The position numbers and the translations under genes are program-made. The notes below the pieces were generated by a model. The model was not told the origin of the DNA. It saw nothing but the letters and a program-made list of their open reading frames with translations, and ran no database searches. Below, in pieces: positions 36,258 to 46,458 of a stretch of DNA of 64,000 nt; positions within the stretch are counted from its first letter, which is position 1; every line of letters starts with the position of its first letter. The DNA comes from Cutaneotrichosporon cavernicola (lineage: Eukaryota; Basidiomycota; Tremellomycetes; Trichosporonales; Trichosporonaceae), in the NCBI RefSeq assembly GCF_030864355.1, contig NC_083397.1, positions 2,666,001-2,730,000 of the forward strand. The letters run 5' to 3'.

Positions 36258-38528
36258 ACTGTGTGTGGATAGACGCGCGCCAGTGCGCGGGTAGATCTAG
36301 CTCACGCGCTGCGTCGCGCATAACGTCTCGCTCTTGCGAGGCACCCTGTATAGCACCCGTTCGCGGGAGATGATTATGATTCTACATATGTGCAGCGCGG
36401 TGGAGGGAGGAGTTGAACTGGAAGGTCGGGCTTGCGATGGGAGGGTGGGACTTGGTAGATGCGGGGTGAATAACTTTTGGGCCATGTTTCCGCGCTAGTC
36501 AATGTCCTCGGCCCAACGCGAGGCGAAGAGACGGAGTCGCCACCTTTGAGCCGATTCTCCGCCGACGGCTTCCTCACGGCGGCGTCCTCAACTCCGTTCG
36601 GCAGGACTGTTGTGTGCCAGATGTAGCGTTGATTGCCCATCCTTGTCTCCACTTCCTTTTCTGCAAGTCTCTCGCTCCCACGCAATGCCAATAATGCATT
36701 CTCTCGCCCCGTTTCTCGCACCATTCAGCGTATGCTTTGCATGCATTGGCTCACGTGAGCGCTTTGAGGGATGGCTGGCGCATCTCGCACCGTTTACGCC
36801 ATTGAAATCAGCCACGGCCCATGTGGACACCTCCACCGCCACCCTGACGGCGTTAAGAAATTTCAGCTTTTCGCCGGTCTAGCTGGCCCCTCCGGCAGCC
36901 TTAAAAGGATCGCCAGATGCATCTTAGAATCTTTAGTGACCACACTCTGTAGGGTGAGTACCCCCACCTTCCTTTCCCTCTGCCTCCCCAGCACCATCGC
37001 GTTCAGCGATCGCTTCGTCGCGCTCGTCATCCGCTCTCTAGCAGATGCGCAGTGTCGTCACAGCATCCACCGCCCCCTCTTCCGCTCTGCTCGCAGTGCT
37101 AACCCTCCAGATCTCTCTACAGTAACCGTTCACTCTCGCTAGTTCACACTAGCCACATTTTCCACGTCGAGGAGATGATATAGCCCCTCGCCGCTCTTCA
37201 CAGAGTACTTGTCCCTGGACACGAAGAAGCTGGCGGGACGCTGGCGCTCGACCGCAAGGGAGAGCAACGGCCGACCGTGGGCGTGCGAGGGCTTTCTGAT
37301 CGACTTCCCCTTCCCCTTATCTACCCACCTCCCCTTCAACATCGACTACATTGTACCACGGCGCATGCAAATGGTGAGAATCTGCTCCTGTCCTCTTACG
37401 GGATGACCCGAGTGCATTTGGCTTTAGGGACGCTGTGCTCCCTCGTTTCCACCTTGGTGGAGCGGGATGGGCTCAGTGGCCTCTGCTGAAAAAACCACGC
37501 TACCTTAACAAAATCTTCTGAAATCTCTTCCCACACCTTGAATTCGAGGGCGATGGCTGACTTCAGACTTTGTCAATTGCACGACGCTTTTTGGGTTGCT
37601 AGGGTCCTTGCTCTGCGAGGCAATGAGACATGGCATATTGCTCTGTCTTATTGTGTCGCTGCGTACTGAACTCTCTTTAAACTAGTTGTAGGTATACTTG
37701 AGAATGGAGGTGTTGCTATGGTTATGCCCACTCCAGCTGTCTCGTGCGATGCTCGATACCGCTGCTTAGCTTTCCACTGCCTGTACGGATGCGTGTCCTT
37801 GCTCGGCGTCTGCTCATGCTCATGCCCCCCTTCGCTGAGGGCTCAAAGGGATTTCATCAACTGCGAAACTGACGTACAGTCCTATCAATGAACGCGACTA
37901 AACCTCTCCTAACCTGTCCTCGCTTTCCGAGGCGCCATCGTCAACGCCTGATTGCTATCCCACGTATCCCACTCTTCCCACAAGTGAGCCACTGACCCCT
38001 TGACTCACAAGTTGGCGGGGAAAAACTCTACATTCTCCCTGGGTAGATGGCCGTGGGCGACAGTGCCTCAAACGCGAGGCCTAGCACAGAGCTGCGTCCC
38101 AACCGATGGCCGCGCTTTCCAGCACATATCCGGCGGCACGAGTCCCCGTCCCTCTGAACATGGGCAGCTAACCCTACCGTCCTCGCGAACCATGAAGCGC
38201 ACTGCTCCACTGCGCTGTGCATGCACGTGGGGTGTTGACTCGCAGGGGAAACGTCACTCAAGCCGCCGTTCTGGGCTGAACGTACTCGAGGTCCGAGGCT
38301 GATTCCTAAGTAAAACCGACGTGCGTCATCATCAACGCTCAGAAGGGTGTCCCCGTGTTCGAAACAATCGTTCGGCAGTGGTCAATCGGCAGCTGGATGT
38401 ATTGCGATCTACGATGCAGACAGCACAACCTGATTTCCTTCTCTCGTATAACTCGAGCCGGTCAACCCGCCGCAGTACACAATCCTTAACATCAGACATG
38501 GAACATACCCGAGATACAAAATCCAAGA
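36258..38528. other. 2.3-kb intergenic region between convergent genes
   Basis: No gene is supported between clathrin light chain (+) and the peroxiredoxin gene (-). Short frames around 36600-37500 lack ATG starts, splice logic or family resemblance. Confidence 0.45.
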
Positions 38529-39624
38529 TTACTTGTGGTGCGACTCGATAAACTTGAGTGCGTTCTTCGGGCTGACGTTAGATTACAACCTCGCAATCCA
38601 ACCCACTCGTCGGCGGCCTTGACGCCCAGCGCAATGTCAATGAGCTTGCCCGAACCCTTCTCGAATATAAAGTGCGAGCGCTTAGTGCTGGCGTCAGCTA
38701 GCTCACAGAATGTCGTGCTTGTTAGGAAGGACGAACGCGCCGAGCCGCTTGATGAGCTTGCTCTCGGGGTCCGAGAGGAGGTGGTACTTGAACTCCTTCT
38801 TGGTCTTCCACTACTGTCAGCTGGATTACAGGTGTGGTGAGCTGACCTTGAGCTGTGCGGCCGGCTTGTCCTTGCTGAGGCCGTAGACGTCGTAGCCGAG
38901 CTCGCCAAAGTCAGTCGCCAGGTCGCGGTACCCGCAAGCCTGGTTGGTGCAGCCGGGCGTGTCGGCCTGGGAAGTGAATATAATTACGGATGTGATCATA
39001 AGCAGAAAACACCATGTCAGCGCCACATCTAAACAAAGCAAAGAGACGTACACGCGGGTATAAGAAGATGACAACACCGCGCTCGCCAGTGAGCGTCGAG
39101 ACGTCAACATCCTCGCCATCCTCGTTCTGGAGCGTGATCTTGGGCAAGTCGGAACCGAGCTGAAGGGCGCCGCGCGAGGCGGATGGCGGCTTGCCGTTCG
39201 TCTCGTCCTTGGACTTGGGTTTGTCCTGGGAGGCCTTGTCCTCATCCATCTTGTCGTCCTTGGACTTGGTCACCTCCTCCTTGGACTTGGGCTCCTTGGA
39301 CTTGGGCTCCTTGGACTTTGGCTCCTTGGACTTTGGCTCCTTGGACTTTGGCTCCTTGGTCACCTGCTCCTTGGACTTGGGCTCCTTGGACTTGGGCTCC
39401 TTGGACTTAGGCTCCTTGGACTTGGGCGCGGCCTTGGGCTTGGGCTCGGTCGACGTGGGCTCCTTAGCCTTAGTGACCTTTTTCTCCACTGGCTTTGCAG
39501 GCTCCTCTTTCTACTGTCAGCTAACTCATCCGCAACTTGGCTGTACCTTTGCGGCAGGGCCTGATCCAGCGGATGCGATTCGCGCAGAACGGCGGGTGGC
39601 AGTCGGCGCGTCGGCCTTGGGCAT
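38529..39624 (-). CDS. DOT5: Dot5/BCP-type peroxiredoxin with a KSKEP-repeat N-terminus
   Basis: Exons: 39624-39547, 39510-39052, 38966-38847, 38810 to 38719 (or 38707), 38687-38607 and 38571-38529, giving about 290 aa. The N-terminus MPKADAPTATRRSARIASAG and the Lys-rich repeat suggest a nuclear protein. A tandem array of Lys-Ser-Lys-Glu-Pro units follows. The peroxiredoxin fold has [40 protein letters not shown] (peroxidatic Cys in TPGCT, second Cys five residues on), and RSHFIFEKGSGKLIDIALGV. The family reduces hydroperoxides using thioredoxin; yeast Dot5 is its nuclear member. The fourth intron is abnormal: a GT-AG intron would be only 19 nt (38706-38688), while a GC-AG intron would be 31 nt (38718-38688). 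Both keep frame. Confidence 0.88.
39269..39430. repeat. 15-nt tandem repeat encoding KSKEP in the peroxiredoxin gene
   Basis: About ten tandem 15-nt units (CTCCTTGGACTTGGG-like on the + strand) lie in two blocks separated by variants encoding QVTKEP and EEVTKSK. Some units are identical at the DNA level, which suggests recent slippage or unequal exchange. Confidence 0.85.
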
Positions 39625-39940
39625 GGTGAACGTGGGTGGAGGTTGGGAGTTGGGATGTGAGGTGGGTGTAAGCCAGAGACAACCGGTGAGCGTATAGGAA
39701 AAGTGGTACAGACAAGGAGCGAAAAAGTCGACACACGAAGAAGAGACAAGTATGGACGAAGCGGATGGAGAATGGAGGATGGGAGGGGATGAACGCTGTT
39801 GAGTCGAGAACGATAATGGGCTTGGGTAGATTGGGGGTCTCATTCCCTTGGTGAGCAATGTTTGGCTCTGGTTTTAGTTCGGGTCACGTGGATGTTAAAC
39901 CCCCGGAATGACATGGGGCGCTCTTCAGTTTAAGCACCAA
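39625..39940. other. Leader and intergenic region, peroxiredoxin (-) / tRNA-Ile (+)
   Basis: 316 bp. The coding-strand leader of the peroxiredoxin gene is pyrimidine-rich; no gene is seen. Confidence 0.5.
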
Positions 39941-40041
39941 GGCCGCTTAGCTCAGCTGGTTAGAGCATTGTACTAATATCGAGAGCTCCGGCGTCGGAAT
40001 TAGTAATGCAAAGGTCGGCAGTTCGATCCTGTCAGTGGTCA
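39941..40041 (+). tRNA. tRNA-Ile(AAT) with a 27-nt intron
   Basis: Acceptor GGCCGCT pairs with AGTGGTC. D arm is GCTCAGCTGGTTAGAGC. Anticodon stem TTGTA/TGCAA closes loop CTAATA-intron-A (anticodon AAT). T arm is GGCAG-TTCGATC-CTGTC, with discriminator A. The intron is 39979-40005, right after position 37. A TTTT terminator follows at about 40047. Confidence 0.95.
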
Positions 40042-40587
40042 TTCCCTTTTATCCTTTTTCCCACCTCCTGCTCTTCCATGCATCTCAATCCTCCACAGCT
40101 TGTTGAGGTACATGTTTCTTTGGCACAGTGTCACCTTCCATGTTAATGATGTGAGAAGCATGGTTGTTTCGCCATCAATATCCAGCTTTTTACCACAAGA
40201 ACCACACTTTCCGCATGCGGACCATCCTACATCACTTTTCTCTTTGCTCTCCCCAATAGCAAGAGGCGGCCGTAACCTTCAGAAGCGTCATTGCGTTCCG
40301 CGGCCGAAGCCGACAGGCCCAGGCTATGATGCAGACCAGCCTCATTGTGGCGAAATTCATTCTCCTTCTTCAGTCCGCTTCTATGCACCCATGACACTCC
40401 GGAGTCGGTGTCAGCTGAGACGGACCAGCTACGCATGCCAGACGGCCCCGATGCTCAGCTGAGGACAAAACTGTATTTAACCAAGGCCACCTTGTGAGAG
40501 TCGCCACCAGTCCATCTTATCACATCTAACAATACTACCACACACACACAAAACAGACACATCACCACACCACACATTTCATCACAA
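40042..40587. other. Intergenic region, tRNA-Ile to small gene
   Basis: 546 bp with no supported gene. The last 60 bp is a CA-rich leader for the small gene at 40588. Confidence 0.5.
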
Positions 40588-40839
40588 ATGTTCAGCCACT
40601 GGAAACACGAGCAGCCCAAAGCCGCTACCACCGGTACATCCGCCACGCTCGGCACGTCGCCAACAGGAGCGTCGACCTCTCCCCTTCACGACCGTGCCAT
40701 GGCCGATGTCCAGAAAGAAGCTACCCAAGGTGAGTCCCTGTCCACTCTGTATCTGACGTTAGAACGCCCACGCCGCTGGTCGTTGGACTTCGAAATGCGC
40801 CGCGGCTCAAACCCCCTCTCGAAGGGGATCAACCCTTGA
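40588..40839 (+). CDS. Small hypothetical protein, 72 aa
   Basis: Two exons (40588-40729 and 40763-40839). The 33-nt intron has a GTGAGT donor and CTGACGTTAG end. It begins MFSHWKHEQPKAATTGTSAT, has MADVQKEATQ, then ERPRRWSLDFEMRRGSNPLS and a KGINP end. No domain is recognised; it is basic and Ser/Thr-rich. The intron is a multiple of three with no stop inside, so the unspliced message also codes (83 aa), adding GESLSTLYLTL. A CA-rich leader and good start context support a real gene. The RRWSLDF element resembles a kinase-type phosphosite, but that is only suggestive. Confidence 0.6.
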   Translation: MFSHWKHEQPKAATTGTSATLGTSPTGASTSPLHDRAMADVQKEATQGESLSTLYLTLERPRRWSLDFEMRRGSNPLSKGINP

Positions 40840-41111
40840 TCCAGAGGACCGACTCATCATGCGCTTGGTGACAGAGTTAGCTTGAGCTGCAGATGTGCAG
40901 GATGATGACATATGAGCAAAGCCGCTGAAACTCGATGAATTGTACATGCACATGCTACATTATTATACAAACAGGCTATGACGTCGAATGCCTTCTAACC
41001 AGGCCCTGGATGGCCCTTCTATGCGAAGGGCAGCCCGCACATCTGGCATTCGGCTGCCCCAGGATCGTTAAACATGGTACAATGCTCACAAGCTGCTGTT
41101 AGGGGCATCGC

Positions 41112-44100
41112 TCACGCGTACTCACACTTCTGCCCGACCAGCGCGGTGCCTCCAAACCCTTCGTCTCCGACCACCATCTCGAAGTCGTCCTCGACTTCGA
41201 CCACTTCAATGAGGTTGAAGTGGTCACCAAGAAGGATGCCGATGCCGCCAATCGTCTCCTGACGGTCCAGGTCGCGGCCCTGGAACAAAAGTCGTTGCGA
41301 AAGCGGCGGGATCTTGAACATCTCATATAGCTCCATTTGGACCTCCATGACGGACATGTTCTTCGTGACGAGAATCTGTGCCTCCTTTCCACGCCTCCCC
41401 CGCGGCGGCGCACGACGCTTCGTCCCGTCGTTGTTACTGGGAGCCGCGTTCTCCCCGACAGCGATAGGAAGCCACAGCTCTTTCCAATCGGAGTACCTAC
41501 AGTCAGTTTAGAAGATGACTTTGAGCGCACCGTTTAATACGACACGGTCCGCACGTCGCAAGCGATGGGTCGAGGACAGGGAGCCGCTTGCCGTCGGCTG
41601 GCTGTGAGCCATACTTGATGGTGATTCCCTCCTCTGGCGGGTAGTCGTACCTGCGGTCAGATGGCAGCTCAAAATCGAAACTTGCAGTTGGCACAGTTTT
41701 TCCCAGCCATTCTCGTCGATGTACTCGGCTTTGTCCAGCCCGGGGTCAAAGTCGAGAAGATCGTGTGGGCAGAGGTCGAGTTGCAACGTGGGCCGCTCGA
41801 CTGGCTCCCTGAGATACAGTTCCCACTGCACGAAAAATGAGCGCGGAAGAAGATAGTTCTTAGCTCCGAAGACGTGAGACTGGTTGCGTTGATTCTTGAA
41901 CAGCTTCTCCTCAACTTTGACCTTGGTGAGCCACTCTGCACGCTGGTTCTTGGATAGCTCCTGCGCGGCAGAGCAGTCCGTGCACTGTTCCGCTTTCTCG
42001 TCGAAGACAGCGAACTCGCCAAGGACCGAGCGGAGGAGCAAGATGGCCTCTTCCGTGACATACTGGAGTTTATTGTTGCCGACGAAAGGCTGGTCGTGCT
42101 CACAGAAGAGCGAGTACTCCGGGTCCGTCGGGAGAACGGCAGGGCCGAGCTTGTTTCTCTTCCATTCGGTCACCCACGCGTGAGGTAGGAGGTACGGGCC
42201 CCCGCCATCGTTGGCGCGTTCGAACTCGTCTAACAGTTCAGCTTGGCGCGAGTCTTTGATCTTGCGCTCGTACTCCTCGCGCACACACTGGAGGCAGATG
42301 TCGAGCTCTGGGAATTCAATAGCGGGAGAGAGGCATTGTACTTCGTCGTCGTCGTTGCCATTGCCATTTTCGACGCTAATGTCGCCCTTTGATTCTGCCG
42401 ATGATCCGCTTGGCGTTGATAGTGGTTGGTCCAGCGCGTCGTTGGTGGATGGGTCGGGTAGCGACGAACAGCTCCGAGGGTTAGGTTGTGAGGACTTGAG
42501 GCCTTGAACGTTCACATTGGACATGGGAGAGCCATGGAACTTGAAGTTACCGGCTGGCACCGATCCCGAGCTGGGTTCGTCCATGTCTGGAGTCGCATTG
42601 TCGCTGCTCTCGTCGACTAGCGGGACGTGCACCTTGTCGGAATCGCTTGCGGAGGAAGAGTGGCTGCCTTGACTTCTTGTGCTGCACTGGGAAGCGCTGC
42701 GGGCGTGTTTCGCTGTTGCCGGATTCTGACCCTTAGTCTCACTGTTGTGTCTTTGGAGCAGGTAGAAAAGTGCCTGTCTGTTGGGGGATTGTTCCGAGAG
42801 TAACTCGTCCCACTGTCTGTTATACAGCAACTTGAGCCGCTCGAACGCAACTCGCGAGATGAGGCGAAACGCTGACTGGTTCGGGTCGTACTGCCCATGG
42901 TAACACTTGAGATTGCTTGGCACAATCCACTTGGTGCTCAGCTTGTCCGAAGCAAGCCACTCTGCTAGACACTCGCGCGGCACAACGCAGTCATCCTGGA
43001 ATGAGCGCAGCACCACGCGTGACTCACACCAGGGATCAAGTTCAGCACAGTCTCCTTCTCGCGGACCAGCAGATTGAACGCCTCACTGAGCGTTTTACGT
43101 TTATCAAATTGTCCTCCCATGGAACTCAGTAGCTCGTCGTTGTCTCGTCTGATCTCCCTGCGCAAGTGCTGTGGGGCGTGTCGTTGTGGAGGAGGCTGTC
43201 GACTGCGCTGATACACGAGCATATAGGCGTCTCGCGACACTTGGTCGCCTGGCGCGTCGGGGTCGAGCTTGAGCTTCTTCTTGGGCCGCTCGGAGAGGTT
43301 GCACACCTCGCCGTCAGAGCAGAAGTACCACTCCTTATCGCTAGTGTTAGTTGATCGATCTCGCCTGACAACTCACTTCTCGTCGTACACCTCAGCAGTG
43401 AAGTGGCCTTGGGTAGCCTGAGTGTTAGTGCGGCGAGTTGCAGTAGACTCACTTTGAGCCCCTCGTGCACGACCACTCCGTGGAGGTCGTACTCGACGTT
43501 CTCAAGCCGCAGCCTGCGGGGGTACGAGATGCGGGCTTTGCTCTTCTTCCGTTCGTCCGACGTTGGAGTATACTCAAAGCGGTTCAGTGCAAAGTGGAGT
43601 GCTGGAGGAAGGTGCTGCAGGTGGGTAGACCGGGTCGCGGGCTGGAGTGACGAGCACTGTGGGCATCTGTACTTGTTATCGCCGTCCAGTAGCTCAGGAG
43701 TGAGCATGTGCTTGATTTGGCCCTCGAGTGAACAGCCGTCTCGAAGAGGGACTTCGAGCTCCATGAACGGGGCTAGTGTCAGTTCTTGGTCGGAAGTGAA
43801 TCTCACAGCTCGTGCTCGACACGTAACTGCAAGTGTTGCACTTGGTGCGGTATTCAAGCTGGCCAGCGAACTGTTCGGCAACAAAGTCGGCGAGAGGTCC
43901 GCCCTGTGCCCTGAACTGCTTCTCAATGAGGTCCATGAAGAGCTTTGAGAACCTGCTTGTCAGATAGCCTTTAGCCGGTTCCAAGTTAGCTACGCACTCA
44001 GCTGCGTCCTGTTGCGCGCCCTTGTCGAGGCGGAGAGCCTCGATCAGCGCACCCGGGTCGACCACTTGGCGGCACGTGTACCGCATCGCTGCGAAGATCA

Positions 44101-44717
44101 TGGCCAGGTGGAAGAGGGGATTCACACGGTCTCCCACGGCCTCAAATACTCCATTGCGAAACGACACGTTGTGGAACCAGACTTGGAGGAAGGCATTGGC
44201 CTGGTGTTAGAGTGCGACGCGCGAGACGCAACTCACGTAGCATGTAGCACCGTAGTTGCGAAGGCCTGGAGGCCCGCTGTCGCCGCGCTCTCTAATCTCC
44301 TCACCCATCCGGGATTGAAGGAAGGTCTCGAGGGCATCGTCCTTCCACCACTGTTGTTAGCTTGCCCAAATGGTGGACAGAGCTCACCTTCTCCACGCCC
44401 AAGTGATTGTAACAACGGGGGTTGGTTTTGCACTTCTGCGCCTGGCAGTCGCCCTTCTTCGGCGAGATAACGACAACGGAGTCGTCGGTTTCTGACGAAA
44501 GAACGCTTATGGCTCGCTTGCCTTTGCTATTATGGCTGCCCTTGGCCGGTGACTTGGACTTGGACTTGTTCCTTCCCGGACTGGGGATTGGGCATGCTTT
44601 GGGGCAGTTGCTGGGGTGTAGACCCGCTGATAAACGGCAGTGTTCTAGAGTAATGTCGTTTGAAGATTCTATCAGGTCGCACCATGACCAGTCCTTCTGG
44701 TCCTTCTTGGGAGGCAT
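41112..44717 (-). CDS. USP48-type ubiquitin carboxyl-terminal hydrolase, 1090 aa
   Basis: Ten exons: 44717-44388, 44350-44237, 44200-43998, 43952-43807, 43772-43453, 43417-43377, 43340-43028, 42995-41695, 41650-41531 and 41496-41112. After a basic N-terminus, CKTNPRCYNHLGVEKWWKDD leads to the Cys box GLRNYGATCY-ANAFLQVWFHN. Zinc-type CNTC/CPQC pairs follow. The His box is VVVHEGLKATQGHFTAEVYD, continuing DKEWYFCSD. DUSP-like segments come next (VPRECLAEWLASDKLS, YLLPRSFFVQWELYLREP), and the C-terminal ubiquitin-like domain contains VMEVQMELYEMFKIPPLSQR and LLGDHFNLIEV. This order is that of USP48/USP31-type cysteine proteases, which remove ubiquitin. A Ser-rich acidic insert lies between the DUSP segments. 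Confidence 0.9.
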
Positions 44718-45659
44718 TGAGGTTAGTAATGAAACAGATACGAGATCGCAAGCAACAACAATCGTACCCACCAGGGGGTGACGAACGTATCACGTGACTG
44801 CGGAGATGGAGTGATCTCCACTGCCCTTCACTTCGGTTGGATCGGCTAATATCTGGCTAATGATAATTGTCTGGAAGATTAGAACAATAGGAAATGCTCA
44901 CTTGGGTCTCCGCAAATTGCCGATCACCTTGTCTGCTTTGTGGAATGGGTATCTCGTTGGCGTCCAGGTCAAGAGCTACGGATCTTGCCGGGACTCCAGA
45001 GACAGGAGTTCCACGAGTCCTGGGGACTGACAGGAAGGACTGACAGGAACTGACCGCGGCCGCCATTGGGGGCATGCACGCCACAAACTGCTGCGCCAAG
45101 AGATGTTGATCACGGGGCTCTGGCCATTAGGTCATGTGAGCAGTATCGGGCACCCGGTGGCTCCGCGCCTCTGCTCTAATGCCCAATCAGGTCAGCGCTC
45201 AACAACAACAAAACACAGGATGACGAAACGGTACAACAGGAACGACGAGAAATCACTAGATTGCCGACCCTGCTCGCTCGCCACCTGCGCGAACAATTGC
45301 CCCCACCCTGCCATCCAACAACCCGGTCTCTGAACTCCGTGGGCCGAGGAACAATGACGCGGGCCGCCTAGAAGGGCCCATTGAAATGATAGGCGTAACG
45401 CACGTACAGCCAGTGGGCGGCTGCACAGACTTGCCAAGAGGGGTTATGACAACAGCCACTGACGGTCGTGTTGTGTTTTGCTGTCTGCTGACCCGGTCCA
45501 GTGTGACAGCGACTCTTGGACTGGAGCCCACCTAGATAAGAGGGCTTGATGATGGCGCGTTGATCCCCATTCCCCTTGCCACTGCGCCCAACACCACATA
45601 CATCCTACCCAACGTTTTACGCGTCTATTCCTGGTCCCCCATCACCTACCAGTCCCACA
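44718..45659. other. Divergent region, USP48-type (-) / UBA protein (+)
   Basis: 942 bp head-to-head region without a supported gene. Confidence 0.5.
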
Positions 45660-46243
45660 ATGTGTGAGTAACCACCTCTTGCGCCTGTATGAGGTCTGCA
45701 GCGCTCGCTCGAGCGAGCTGTACCCATCCTGCGTGCCCCGTCGCCCAGCTCGTGTTGCTTGACGCTAACCTCCCAGCCTCCGCGTCGCCACCCAAGGAGG
45801 GTTTCATGAACCGAATGCGCCGCATGTCGGCTGAGGTCTTTGACAGGCCGCACCTGCAGCAGGCGACGTCCGAGCATGTCGACGAGCTCGTCAACATGGG
45901 CTTCCCTCGCGGCCCCGCTGAGCGGCAGCTCAACATGAGCAACAACGACGTCCGGGCTGCTGCAGAGAGCCTTGTCCACGCCGCGCACCCGAAGGACTCT
46001 ACCGACCCCTACAACCATCCCGAGTGCCCGATCTGCGTGCGCGAGAAGAACAACGTCCGCATCGCTGAGGGCCGCCGCAGCTCGGTCTCGGCTGCCATCC
46101 ACCGTGCCACGTCGCGTGGGGGTGAGGGCGACGACCAGCAGCCCATTGACGGGCGCCGCGGGTCCGTCGGCGCTATGCTTCGTCGCAAGTCCGTCGTCGA
46201 GGGTCTGCGCCGCATGACGACGCGCGACGTCGGCCACAAGTAG
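45660..46243 (+). CDS. UBA-domain protein, 156 aa
   Basis: Exon 1 is only ATG plus one base (45660-45663); exon 2 is 45777-46243. The protein begins MSSASPPKEGFMNRMRRMSA. The UBA core is EHVDELVNMGFPRGPAERQL with NNDVRAAAESL, including the MGF loop typical of ubiquitin-associated domains. After that comes HPECPICVREKNNV, which has only one CxxC and is not a full RING. The tail is basic and Ser-rich (GRRSSVSAAIHR, DGRRGSVGAMLRRKSV), with repeated RRxSV sites fitting basophilic kinases. It may bind ubiquitin; partners cannot be read from sequence. The nearly empty first exon mirrors MLC1, where the start codon is also cut off by an intron. Confidence 0.72.
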
Positions 46244-46458
46244 TTCCGTCATGGGTCCATCGGTCTGTCGGTCTCCCCTAATGAACAGAAGAAGCCATTG
46301 CCGGAGTTATAGTGTTGTGATGTACCAGTCAATGCTGCTGCCCGCGGCATCGCTGCCGCTCTGACTAGGTTGAACTGACCCTATGAGAGCGAGGCCTATC
46401 GAGCGAGAGGTGTGCAGACACGTTTATCTACGATATCAGTTGTGCTCTGACCGCCGAG

